A stretch of 64,000 nucleotides of DNA from Xanthoparmelia taractica. Taxonomy: Eukaryota > Ascomycota > Lecanoromycetes > Lecanorales > Parmeliaceae. Shown in pieces: positions 11,515 to 22,259 of this stretch. Below the pieces are notes generated by a model, which was not told where the DNA came from, did not search any database, and saw only the letters and a program-made list of their open reading frames with translations. The position numbers and the translations under genes are program-made. Where the stretch lies: the NCBI GenBank assembly GCA_033085395.1, contig JANQBS010000014.1, forward strand, positions 124,001 through 188,000, read 5' to 3'. Each line of letters begins with the position of its first letter. The first letter of the stretch is position 1.

Positions 11515-12798
11515 TCACTGCCGGTTGGTTGTATCTTCCACTGCAAAAGTCCTTGTTTCCTTAATGATGTGGGATCGACTGTGCTGGCTTTCAGTATCCA
11601 GGTCTAGAGGATCGTTTGCCGTGACAGTGGTGGTATGCTGATTGTCTGGCAACGCTACAAGCCCAATGGACTGGCTTCCAATATTGGCATGCTTCCTTAT
11701 GGAGAAAGCCGACCTCGTAGTAGATGAGCCGCCGGTGTTGTGACCATAGTATTCGTCCGTGCCTCGTCGGCGGATGTCATCGTTTCTGATGAACCCTGAC
11801 TCAACACTATCTAAAAACGGCTTCAGGTACAGAAAGCAGGCTGAGACGATGCTGAGACATTGAACGGTTTGTGTGCAAATCTGCACAGTCCACGGATCGT
11901 GTCCCTGCCTCTGGAAGTCATGGGTGCTGTCCCAAAAGGCGAGCTTGCAAGCAGAGGCAGCAATGACACTATATGAATTAGCATCTCAACATCTCATGGC
12001 ATTGACAGACCTACGTGCTCCGTAGCGCAAAAAAGAAACAGACTGAGGCTTTTCTGGAACGGGATGTCTGAATCCGCCAGATCACAACGAACGGCAAGAG
12101 TATCAAGGCTAGGTCAGTAACAATGTTCGTACTCTCCAGATAATTCCACCATGCTTTCTAGCAACATTGTGAGTACGGCCTTTGCGTCTAAGCGGAGACT
12201 AACCTACTCGTATCTTCTCATCAGAGCAGTACCCTTCTAGGTAGTTCCATGGTCTGGGAAGATGGCATAGGAATGCCGTTCCAAATTCTCCGATGACTGC
12301 CCAGAGAATAATGAGACTGGCAAGTCCATATGTTGCCTGTCGATGGCTACGAATGGGCGTCAAAGTTTTGATAAGAGCTAGGACGGATGCTTTCGCAAAG
12401 CAAAGACTTGCAACGTAGAGAAGACTGGCTGCATATTCCGACTTTCGACAGCTCAGTCAATACACTCTATCTCACATCTCTGTAAGAGACCCACCTTCAA
12501 ATTGGCTGTCGCTTGAGAGCGACTCAGCGGATGTGAAGCGTTATCATAGCCATGTCTAGCCTCCAGGGAAACGGCAATTGATTGTCCAATGGCGAAAAGC
12601 TGTCTTGTAGTTAGGTGCGTAAGTCGAGCTCAGTGGCGATCAAGAACATACTAAGGAGACTGCAATCAAATAGTCGTCGAGACTGACGGAGCGGACGGTC
12701 ACAGCTTTAGTTAGGCCCCTAGCCCCAACGCCCAAAATTGAGGTGACAACCAAAAACCAGGTGAGAACCCGCACAGTGGAAGCGTGCTTGTCTCCCAT
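11515..12798 (-). CDS. PTH11-like rhodopsin-domain seven-helix membrane protein
   Basis: Five exons: 12798..12652, 12599..12495, 12441..12208, 12157..12015 and 11968..11515. They total 1083 nt (360 residues), with in-phase splice sites throughout. Helix 1 (VLTWFLVVTSILGVGARGLT) is followed by VSLDDYLIAVSLLFAIGQS, the LDDYL loop of the family. Next are EYAASLLYVASLCFAKASVL, a helix ending before the Cys of YCSDEKIR, then KAWWNYLESTNIVTDLALIL, and the last helix VQICTQTVQCLSIVSACFLYLKPF. A Ser/Thr-rich cytoplasmic tail of about 110 residues follows. Family knowledge: these receptors-like proteins are abundant in Pezizomycotina, and PTH11 itself senses surface cues in a rice pathogen. The ligand is unknown. 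Intact, unlike its two neighbours. Confidence 0.78.
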
Positions 12799-14153
12799 GA
12801 TGTAAATGCGTTCCTTTGCCAGTGAAGACAGGATTCAGTCAGGTCGTCCTGTTTTCGTGTAACTCTGGACGGCCGGTTACGAGGCACTCTATATTTCTTT
12901 CTACATCAACAAGCAGGGCAATAGGCAAAAACGGATAAGGTAAATTAATAAGGGAACCCATATCGTCAGGGATCTTACATAGCAGGCTGAGACAAGCAGG
13001 GTCAGTATTGATGGTGGGGGGAGAAGGCCGCCTTCATTCGCTTATTCATATACTTGCAGGTGCAAGGTCTGAAAAGACGTTCGCGGACGGATGGACGGAA
13101 AGTGCAGGAAACTTTGGGAACAGATCAGCAAGGATGCATAAGAAATACGACGAGTTCCTTGTCCGTAGTGTTCTTCATCCGTTTCGTTTCTTTCCACCGA
13201 TTCGTTGCCCTTCTCTAAGGTACTCCAAACACTGCGTAAGGCCAACTTATTGCGCAAGTACTTCACTTCCTACCTTGACATCTCGCGCCTCCCTACGCGT
13301 GGGTGCACATGGTATGAGTGTACAACATATCCATCATCATTTCCTGGGTCTGGCCAGCAAGCAGCCTTGATCTGCATGGAAGATATTGTGACTCTTTCCC
13401 TGTTAGAGCAATCATAACCGTTTTCGCCTCGGCTTACTCTACCCCTCACGCTCCTTTTGCATTTCCCGGGAGACGAATAAGCGCGTGTATACAGAAAAAA
13501 CCACGATAAAGGGAAGGTAAGTTGTACCGTACGATTAGAAGGACCTGGATGGTCGCGGAAGTAAGGTAAGCAGGGTAAGCTCTTGGCACGGATACCAAGG
13601 AAATTCTCGGCGCCGGGCTTAGAATATTATATTTGGGAAGGCTCGAGAGCCTTCTCCCAATGCAATGCACGTATACAGTATCTCAAAGACTCGGCCGCGC
13701 GGATCCATGTAATTTCATCATTCCAGGCATTGTACGTACAATCCAAACAGATTTCCAAGGTATAAGATGGCTTTAATAGCGGCCGTAATCCCATTTGGCA
13801 TGCTGAGCTCCGTAAAGGGCAGGCTACACGGCCGAACACGACAGGGCTGGCTGGGAACATGGTGGAGTGATTTATTATGCGAGCGACAAAAAACACCCCT
13901 GCTGATCTCATCAATCTGAATAAGACACTTCTTATCAGGAGCTTTCGTTAACGTGGTGTGGTGCGTGTGGTGCAATTTGCACAAATCTAGCTGCACCCGT
14001 GTGAAACCCGAGCAAAACCCCATTTGACGCCCGCAGTGGTAACGGAGACTGACTGTATTACCACCTTCAGTCTTCGCGTCATTGCCTCGGAGCTCTAGAA
14101 AATACATTCCTCTTTTCGCGAGCCCAATTACAGTTCCTCCTCAGGCGAACAAC
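12799..14153. other. Divergent intergenic/promoter region
   Basis: 1.35 kb upstream of both the PTH11-like gene and the permease. Short frames here carry no recognisable domain, and I see no tRNA or repeat. Confidence 0.5.
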
Positions 14154-16213
14154 ATGGGCGACGACTATGAGCTGCCGCACAACTCTAGTGCTTTTAAGAT
14201 ACCGGAACAGAACCTTTCTAGCCAGCGTGGGCTCGTTGACCGCGATGAAGCTGACCTTATGCGCCTTGGTAAGAAGCCAGTCCTGAAGGTGAGTGCCCGT
14301 CTCAATTCCAGCTATTGTCCTTCAGACTGATGCTGTTTACGTAGCGCAGATTTGGATTCATGTCGCTGCTGGGCTTCAGCTGTACGATCCTCATCACCTG
14401 GGAGGGCATGCTCATGTAAAACCCAACCATTCGACCTTACCTTGACCGAGCTAACGAAAAAAGCGTCTTCAACATTGGATTTGAGAAGTACGCTGGTCTA
14501 TATCCAAATACAGCGGCCAAGAGATGACAATGGAGTATTTAGTGGAGGGCCTGCCGGTCTTGTGTACCAATTTCTGCTCGTCTGGATTGGGACTGCTTCG
14601 GTCTTCACATGTTTGAGCGAGCTTGCTTCAATGTGTTTCCAACTGCCAATATCCTCAGAGGCCCCGACTGAAGCATCCCAGGGCTCCTACCGCAGGCGGG
14701 CAGTATTATTGGGTCTCAATGCTGGCCCCACCTTCATCAAGGAGATTTTTCAGCTATGCCACGGGCGAGTAATCTATCACGAACCCTGACGGATCTTTCT
14801 AATCGATCTCAGGATGGCTCACCGTGTGGGGCTGGCAGGCAACTCTCGCATCTGTGTATTATCTCGCAGGAGCCCAGATCCAGGGGTTGATCACCTTGAC
14901 AAACTCCACCTACAATCCCCATCCGTGGCATACGGTTCTACTGTTTTGGGCGTCGACCGTGTTCACTATAGTCATGAACACCATTGTCGGAAAGTTTCTA
15001 CCCAAGTTCGAAGGGTCAATCCTTATCATCCATATTCTCGGCTTTTTTGCCATTCTTCTTCCATTGGCGATCTTGGGTTCGCATCAAGATCCTTCCGAAG
15101 TCTTCAAAAATTTCCTCAATACCGGACATTGGCCGACACAAGGTCTTTCGTTCATGATAGGGCTTATTGGATCTGTCTATACATTTACAGGTACGTGGTG
15201 TTTCCAATATGTCAAGAGATCTAGAGTGATGCCTGACAAGATGAACAGGTGCAGATGGCGCGATCCATGTACGGCCATCCTCTTCCCGAAAGAGACAAAG
15301 CTACTGGCAAGCTGACAGGCTGACAAAGACTGTAGATGTCTGAAGAAATTCAAGATGCCTCCATCGTTGTGCCACGCGCAATCATGTTCACCATCTTAAT
15401 CAATGGCAGCCTGGCTTTTGGTATGTTGATAGCGACGCTATTCAGCTTGAATGATGTTGAAGGCGCATTGGAAACCCCCACCGGATACCCCTACATGGAA
15501 ATTCTGCTGAAATCTACCGGTTCCGTCGCTGGAGCGACAATCCTGGCTTCTATCCTTGTGGTCATGCAGTTTTTCGCTAATGTGGGACTCCTTGCATCTG
15601 CTTCGCGCATGTGTTGGTCGTTCGCGCGAGATCGCGGTCTACCCGGATGGAACTTTTTGCAGCATGTGAGTATCCCTGTTGATTATTTCGGGTGGATATG
15701 AGAGAAAGGAGGCTGACGTGCGCGCACTGGATGCAGGTCGATCGGCACACTTTTCTTCCTATCCGGTCCATCCTCGTCACCACGTGTATTTCGTGGTTAC
15801 TATCCCTCATCATCCTCGGGTCATCAGTGGCCTTCAACGACCTCGTCTCGCTCTCAGTCTCGAGTCTGCAATCCTCATACCTCGTCGCAATCAGTCTTCT
15901 ACTCTACCGACGCTATACCGGAGCCATACTTCCTTCCAGTTCGTCCGTCGGGTCTTACATGGTGGGGGACGTAAAAATGAGATGGGGTCCGTGGCATATA
16001 CCAGGATATTGGGGTATTGTGAATAATGCATTCGCATGTGCTTATTTGACTGTCGTGGTGTTCTTCAGCTTTTGGCCAACGGTGCGGCCGGTCACGGCGG
16101 AAAATATGAATTATGCGGTCTTGGTGACGGGGGCGATTGTTATCTTCAGCCTGGTTTACTACCTCGTCTGGGCGAGGAGAGTGTACACGGGGCCGGTGAT
16201 CGAGGTGACGTGA
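14154..16213 (+). CDS. APC-family amino acid/polyamine/choline permease
   Basis: Nine exons: 14154..14288, 14345..14415, 14464..14487, 14543..14632, 14682..14764, 14813..15190, 15249..15268, 15336..15665 and 15737..16213. The first helix reads FGFMSLLGFSCTILITWEG. The sequence continues through FENGGPAGLVYQFLLVWIGT, ELASMAPTAGGQYYWVSMLAP, TGWLTVWGWQATLASVYYL, TGADGAIHMSEEIQDASIVVPR and FARDRGLPGWNFL. These motifs are diagnostic of the fungal GABA/choline permease branch (Uga4, Hnm1-like). Expected role: plasma-membrane uptake of GABA, choline or another amine. The intron at 14765..14812 needs a GC donor (GCGAGT) to keep frame, because the nearby GT donor does not. Exon 3 (24 nt) and exon 7 (20 nt) are tiny. 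The exact substrate is not readable. Confidence 0.88.
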
Positions 16214-16671
16214 ACGCCTGAGGAAGCACTGGGAATGTTGTTCGGTATCCTGAACTCTTACGGGGTAAAAGCTGAAGATGGTTCTTTTGATATGTGTAAG
16301 ATAAGAAAACAGCTAATACGCTACAAGCCATGTTCTTCAGCAACCTCCTTGGACGTGGTCTCTCCAAACTCTCTTGCTAGACTTTCGAATTAAGGATATT
16401 AAAAAGGCCTTTAGTTACTCAGGTACTCTTTTATATAAATTACTTCTTATTTTAGTAACGAATAAGGTAACTTTAATACTTGAACTAGCTGGATCCACGA
16501 TATATGGGTCACCCTCTTCAGCAAGTCCTAATCGTCTGGGAACACGCGGAAGTGTAGCGTGTTCCTAGACGATTACCTGGTGCCCTATCGGCGGCGGCAC
16601 AAGGCTACTTATTATAACTACGCTAAAGCCTACATTCTATCGTTCCTTTGCCGTCTTCGATTTCCATGCTA
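16214..16671. other. Intergenic region with an A+T-rich patch and hairpin
   Basis: Between convergent genes. A strongly AT-rich stretch (about 16375-16500) precedes a near-perfect palindrome listed separately. A short plus-strand frame here ends near 16568 and resembles nothing I can name. Confidence 0.5.
16529..16575. repeat. Near-perfect inverted repeat (hairpin)
   Basis: 19-base arms, TAATCGTCTGGGAACACGC at 16529..16547 and its reverse complement with one mismatch at 16557..16575, separated by a 9-base loop. It lies between two convergent genes. It could form a stem-loop in RNA or be the end of a mobile-element relic. Confidence 0.8.
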
Positions 16672-16739
16672 AAAGTGTCATTAATTTGTCTAAAGGCATT
16701 TTGAATAAAAAGCCTTGGACCTGCCACCATGACACAAAT

Positions 16740-17672
16740 TCAAGAGCCTTTCAGTTTGCTGGTCTCTCCAAGCAGCATCTTGAACTTATCCAAGTACTTC
16801 GCCCAATCCTTGGAATGTTCCGAGGCCCATTTCCGTCCTCGTTGAACACATGCAAGATCGTCACTCATGTGTTTCGGATTTGTCGTGCCGTTTAGTATAA
16901 TGATATTGTCCAAGGCCAGGACCAAACAGTACATAGCCTCATAAGGAGTAAGTCCTACTTTATCAGCCACTTGCTGAACTTCTGGGCCACGAAGGATCTT
17001 TGGATTGGCTGACAACGTCCAGAAAGATTGGTAGATGATCGATCTTTCGGCACAGAAGGCGCGGAGACTGACGTCAAAGTGTGTGCTGGCGTAGAAACGA
17101 TTTTGCACTATGGCCGGCTTGAACTCGGCTGCATCATAGAGTTGCTCAAGTGTAGCCAGCGTGACGTTGGATATTCCCAAGTAGCGAATCTTGTGGGGAA
17201 CGTAACTTTCAGCTGCTCGCCAGGCTTCGAGGGTTTGCGCCATCGTGGGCAGGGAACTATGCAGCACCAGACAATCGAGATAAGTGGACTCAGAACTCGA
17301 CTCTTCCACCGAGAGCCGCAAATTCCTAAGTGACGAACTAATGGAAGTGTGGACTTGGTTGGATATGCTTGTAGTAGGATCGTATGGCATTTCATTGGGA
17401 TCCTGCCCGTTGACCGACGTGAATTTGGTCTGAATGAAGAAATCGTCTCGTGAGATTTTGCCTTCGCTCAATGCTCGACGTATGCCCTGGCCAACAAGAT
17501 CCTCTCTATAATGCTTCGGCTGAGCTGCAGTATCAACACCTTTGAATCCAGAGCATATTGCTTGGTAGACTAGGTCCGCTGTTTTCTCCTTTTTCCAAGC
17601 AGTGCCGTAGAGAAAGGCAGGGACGGCTTGTTTACCATGAAGCAACAGGTGATCGAGCAATGCTGAAGGCAT
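16740..17672 (-). CDS. Aldo/keto reductase family protein
   Basis: A single exon of about 310 residues from MPSALLDHLLLHGKQAV. The frame is open to an ATG at 17735, but fungal relatives start just before the PAFLYGTAW strand, so 17672 is preferred. The catalytic tetrad can be followed: Asp in GVDTAAQ, Tyr in HYREDLVGQGIRRAL, Lys in FIQTKFT and His in CLVLHSSL. NADPH-site residues follow in LGISNVTLATLEQL. Family role: NADPH-dependent reduction of carbonyl groups in the cytosol. The substrate is unknown. It is convergent with the permease and divergent from palA, with no disabling change. Confidence 0.82.
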   Translation of the reverse strand: MPSALLDHLLLHGKQAVPAFLYGTAWKKEKTADLVYQAICSGFKGVDTAAQPKHYREDLVGQGIRRALSEGKISRDDFFIQTKFTSVNGQDPNEMPYDPTTSISNQVHTSISSSLRNLRLSVEESSSESTYLDCLVLHSSLPTMAQTLEAWRAAESYVPHKIRYLGISNVTLATLEQLYDAAEFKPAIVQNRFYASTHFDVSLRAFCAERSIIYQSFWTLSANPKILRGPEVQQVADKVGLTPYEAMYCLVLALDNIIILNGTTNPKHMSDDLACVQRGRKWASEHSKDWAKYLDKFKMLLGETSKLKGS

Positions 17673-18073
17673 GATGCCAATGAAATACGAAACAACGAGG
17701 GCTGGCAATCCCAATTTGACAATGGATAGTGGCAATGGTTAATATGATGGAGAGGTACAATGTTAAAGGCGAATCTTTTACCGGTGACTTGCTACAGCTG
17801 TATCCCCTATTCTTCCTGACCATGTGGGAATTGACTCAGATGCTATTACTCTTGACTCGCATACACAACCGTAGAGTTTGTGTTTCGATGTCCGTGTCGG
17901 CAATGCATCCACTGCGCACATTGTCTTGCTTGTCAAGGAAGAACGTCAATATTGTTCTTCCATACCTCAACGCCCCGCGGCGCTAAGCCCAAGTAACCCC
18001 ACTACCCTACCGTACCCACCTCCTCCAACATCTTACGCAGCTTACCCTCAACGTCGTCCTTCTTGGATTAAAG
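17673..18073. other. Divergent promoter region (aldo/keto reductase / palA)
   Basis: About 400 bp between divergent genes. No coding signal is recognised. I did not find a convincing PacC (GCCARG) cluster. Confidence 0.5.
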
Positions 18074-20813
18074 ATGGCCTCGTAGGTAGCATCGTCGCCG
18101 AACCAAGCTTTTACTAACAGATGCGCATAGTAACATTCTCTACCTCCCATTCCGAAGAACACACCCAGTCTCGCTGTCTGCTTCAGTACGACAGTACATT
18201 TCGACCAAGTATGACCAGCACCCGGATATGTTCATACGTGATATGGACACTATAGACAAAATGCGGGTGGATGCCGTCAACTCCCTCGAACCACATACCA
18301 GCGGCATCAGGAAGCTCACAGCTTATGCGGCGCAACTGGTTTGGATGGGGGGCAAATTTCCTATTGATGTGAGTAAGCTGTAAAAGACAAGATCCCATGC
18401 AGAAATTGAAGGAAGCTAAGGGAAAGACTGAAGATCTAACACGAGGTTACTTAGATTGGCGTCGATTTTCCATGGTACCCAGCGCTGGGTTTCAACACCC
18501 AAAGGCCAAGTGCGTCAGCCGTTCCAGGCCCGGGTACAAGACATGTGGCTAATCTTCTCCTACAGTATCGCAGAATAATCTCCGGTTCGAGCTTGCAAAT
18601 ATTTTGTTCAATCTTGCCTCCCTTTATTCCCAGCTCGCCGTGTCCCTGAACCGAAGTACAAGCGAAGGGCTCAAGTCAGCATGCAACTACTTCTGTCAAG
18701 CCGCAGGGGTAATCTCCCATATTAAGACCGTTATAATACCAGATATGAGATCTTCCCCTCCAGAGGACATGGATACCATGACATTGGAAAGTATCCAGCA
18801 GCTACTTCTCGCCCAAGCCCAGGAATGCTTCTGGTCCAAAGCTGTAAAAGACGGATTGAAGGATGGTCTAATTGCAAAACTGGCGGCAAAGGTGTCCGAC
18901 TTCTACGACCAAGCCGCGGAGTATGGGACAAAGTCAGACATCATCAGCACAGAATGGATACATCACATGACAGCGAAGCACCATCACTTCGCGGCTGCGG
19001 CGCAATATAGAGCGTCAAGAGACTGCTTAGAGAAGCAGAATTACGGGGAAGAAGTTGCGCGACTTAGGGACAGTCTGACCTGCGTCAATGAAGCACTGAA
19101 AGAGTCGAGGTGGATTAACAAAATTGTACTCGGAGATCTCAACGGTTTGAAGTCTCGAGTTTCGGAAGACCTAAAGAGAGCAGAGAAGGACAACGACATA
19201 ATTTACTTGATGCCTGTACCTCCAAAATCAGAACTGAAGACACTTGATCGTGCGGGCATGGCCACTGCAAGAGTACCACAAGAAGTCTCTGATCCCTCGT
19301 CGACTCTCGGCGAAGGAGGTATCTACGGCCAACCATTATTTGCCAAATTGGTGCCATACGCCGTCCATATTGCTGCAAGTATCTACGAGGAGCGCAAGAA
19401 CCGACTTGTCAATGTCTCCATTATTGAAGAATTAGAAGGCTTGACCAACCAGCTTAAAGACCTACTGCAGTCACTGAACCTTCCAGGCTCACTACAAGCA
19501 CTCGAAAAGCCTTTAGGACTACCACCATCACTGACTGCACATGCAGAAGAGATCCGTCAGCAGGATGGTCTTCACCGTCTTCGACGAGCGATGCACGAGA
19601 CCAGCAAGCTCAAAGCAAATGATACCACCATTTATCAAGAAGGTGTTGATATTTTGCGAGCTGAGGCAGCTGAGGATGACCGTGCAAAGCTCAAGTATGG
19701 AACAGACCGATGGACCCGTCAACCTTCACAGCTGGCTGCAGAGAAACTGTATGCACAGGTTTCTGATATCGATGGGTATCTTAAATCTGCTGCGAACAGC
19801 GACGATCTCGTCAAAAATAAGCTTAAAGAATACGAAAAGGTCTTAAATGTACTTTCCGGCAGCGATCGTGATATAGAGGAGTATGTGCCTAGTAGTAGGC
19901 GGGCAGTAATGCCAGCTAACGTTCAATACGCTGCCGGAAAATTGAGGAACATGTTGAACGAGGTTAGCCGGCTTGAGAGTAGGCGTAAGAAACAAATTGA
20001 GAGACTACGGGACAAAGCGAAGCAGGACGATATCAGTAAGTATCAGTCAGAAGCAGCATGGCATACTCGCTAACGGACGCAGATCAAGTGATACTTGCTG
20101 AAACGGCTCGTCTTGAGCGGGATTTTCCCATGCAAAAGATTGAGCCTGCTCAGTTCGAAAATCTGTTCGAGGAGCGTCTAGAAAGGTATCAGGAAGATCA
20201 AAAGTCAATTGTTAAAGAAAAAGAAGAGCAAGATCGGATCTCCTCGCAGCTCAGGGAGGCTAATACAGAATTCGTAAACGCGAGAAAAGGCGACACGTCG
20301 ACCCGGGAGCGCGAGGAAGCGTTGCAGAGACTTGAAAACGCGTACGTCAAGTACAAGGAGATCGTTTCCAACCTGAACACCGGTCGAAAGTTCTACAACG
20401 ACCTCGCAAAGATCGTCAACCGGTTCCGAGACGACTGCAAGAATTTTGCATACCAGAGACGAGTCGAAGCGGGACAGCTCGAATCGGAATTGACCGACGC
20501 AATGTCCGCTCTGAACCTCTCTCAAGCGACTTCCCTCCAAGACCAGAAGCAGCGTGAGTCGCTGCGGTCACACTATAGCGCCAAAGCGCCTTCGTCGGAG
20601 CCATTGACGGCTCCTACGCCTACCAGGGCTGCCGTGCAGCCGCCTGCTGCTCCTGTACCGGGAATGTGGAATCCCGAGATGGGGATCAAGTTTGCGGGTG
20701 TCACTACACCTCAGCAGCCACCGGCGAATGGCAATGTTCATAATCCTGCGTATCCAAGCACTAGAGCAAGAGGTGGACAGTGGGACGCAAGTCAAGGGTT
20801 GCGGTTTGGGTAA
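18074..20813 (+). CDS. palA: pH-response regulator PalA/Rim20 (BRO1 domain)
   Basis: Five exons: 18074..18081, 18131..18368, 18455..18509, 18566..20035 and 20083..20813. The first coding exon is only eight bases (ATGGCCTC), and splicing gives MASNILYLPFRRTHPVSL, the family start. The N-terminal BRO1 domain includes QYISTKYDQHPDMF, LTAYAAQLVWMGGKFPID, DFPWYPALGF and LRFELANILFNLASLYSQLA. A coiled-coil middle follows, and the C-terminus is Pro-rich. Known role: PalA/Rim20 binds YPXL motifs of the PacC/Rim101 zinc-finger factor and the ESCRT-III protein Vps32. It places PacC on endosomes for cleavage by PalB under alkaline conditions. About 833 residues, close to Aspergillus PalA, and intact. 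Confidence 0.93.
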
Positions 20814-20983
20814 TAAAGTGTAATTATCATGTATAGATACCCCGAAAGGAAGAATCGATGGGCATTGGACAGGCATGTTTAGCTGGTGATTTTAGGCTTC
20901 TACTGGATTGGTCCAATGCGGTGACTCTATCCCAGAGTATTTCAGAGCATCCAAGAGCGTTCCTACCTATACATTACGTCTCT

Positions 20984-22061
20984 TCACAAAGCTGCCTTCG
21001 CAGCCACACCGAGCAACCATTTAGCATCACTCCAAAACCCCGCCGTCTCAGGAGCAGAGCCCACAGCGTTCGCCCCCTCACCACCAGTCTCCGCCTCCTC
21101 ATCCTTCCTTTTCTTCCTCCGTAGCCGCTTCTGTAACTGGACCGCATCAAGCTCCCCCTTGCCACCAGCTCCCCCATCTTTCTCCTTCGCAGCTCCATCT
21201 CCCTCCCTCCCATCTCCATGAACCTCATCCTCCTCCTCCTCCTCCTCCTCCTCCCCTTCCCCCCTAAAATCCATCCACCCAACAGCCCAATCAACCCAAC
21301 CGCCCACCCGCCCCAAAACAACCTTCCTCATCTCCCCCTCATCCACCACTTCCCCCTCTCCCTCTCCCTCCGCCACCCCCCCCTCTTCCTCCAGTTCCTC
21401 CTCCACATCCACAAAATCAGGCCTCACGACATCCCCCCCCTCCCCCGCATCTCCCGTCCCATCTCCCCCTCCTACCCCTGCATTCCGCCTAATCCCAGAC
21501 TGCCCTCTCGACCGCAAACCTTGCAATCTTGCCTCCGAGCCCCTCGCAGACGGCGCCCGCGACCTACTCCAACGTTCCGCCGGCGAACGCGCCTCATCGT
21601 ATTCATCGTCTCCACCGTTTAAACTCGTGCTTGAATGCCTAGCCGCGAGCCAGGACTGTCCTTTCTCCTCCAACCGCGTGAGCGTGAGCGTGGATGCGGT
21701 CCGCGTGAGCCAATCGTCGTCGTCGTCTGCGCCATTGATGGCGGTGGTAGTGGTGGTGGTGCGGGTGGGTTTTTTCTGCTGAGGGGGGTTTTGGGAGACG
21801 GTGGTATTGGAAGTGGAAGTGGGGACGGGGACGGGGGTTGGAGCGGAGCGGGCGGGACGGAGGCGGGTTTGGGACGAGGGGCGGGAGAGGAGGGAGGGGG
21901 TTGTGGGGATGGAGGTTGTGGGGTAGAGGTAAGAGGTTGAGGCGTGGGGGGAGGTGGGGAGGGATGTTAGGGGGGTTAGGGTTGGATGGGAGCGATTGGG
22001 TCGCTGCCGAGAGACGGTTAGTAGGTTCGAGGGGTACGGGGGGAATGTTTCTTACATCCAT
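20984..22061 (-). CDS. Fungal DUF3984-type protein of unknown function
   Basis: Two exons: ATGGAT at 22061..22056, a 52-nt intron (donor GTAAGA, branch CTACTAAC, acceptor CAG) and 22003..20984. They encode 341 residues starting MDRPNRSHPTLTPLTSLP. This frame is preferred over the unspliced one (MDVRNIPP...) because it joins directly to TRLEEKGQSWLAARHSSTS. That segment, with DEYDEARS, RSRAPSARGSEARLQ, PDFVD and GGWVDWAVGWMDF, matches the fungal family I remember as DUF3984. A run of Glu lies around residue 260 and a Lys/Arg-rich patch (LRRKKRK) near the end. Function is unknown. The family name is from memory. The coding strand is strikingly C-rich in the first half and G-rich in the second. 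Confidence 0.7.
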
Positions 22062-22259
22062 AATACTTGGGGTGGGTATAAGGCAGGTTTAAAAGTGAGT
22101 TATGAAGTGGTTGGAAATGACCTGCATTGACATTCGGCGCTAGGGAGACGCTTAGGGTTTTGATGTTTACGTTTGAGTACACTTTCAACCAGGAATCATC
22201 TGAAGATTAGATATCCAAATGGGTCACACTACATCGGCTACTTGATACCCGTCGCAGCC

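Noticed and set aside
12157..12175. In-frame TAG before AWWNYLE in the PTH11-like gene
   Set aside because: The TAG is the acceptor of an in-phase intron with donor GTAGGT at 12207. The gene is intact.
13008..13370. Plus-strand frame of 120 codons upstream of the permease
   Set aside because: No motif, and a minus-strand frame of similar quality overlaps it. Treated as intergenic.
21218..21622. Plus-strand Leu/Pro-rich frame of 134 codons
   Set aside because: Antisense shadow of the Glu-rich DUF3984-type gene. Its composition reflects the CT-rich strand.
21639..22061. Unspliced reading of the DUF3984-type N-terminus (MDVRNIPP...)
   Set aside because: A 52-nt intron with excellent signals gives a frame that joins the conserved domain. 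The unspliced frame does not.
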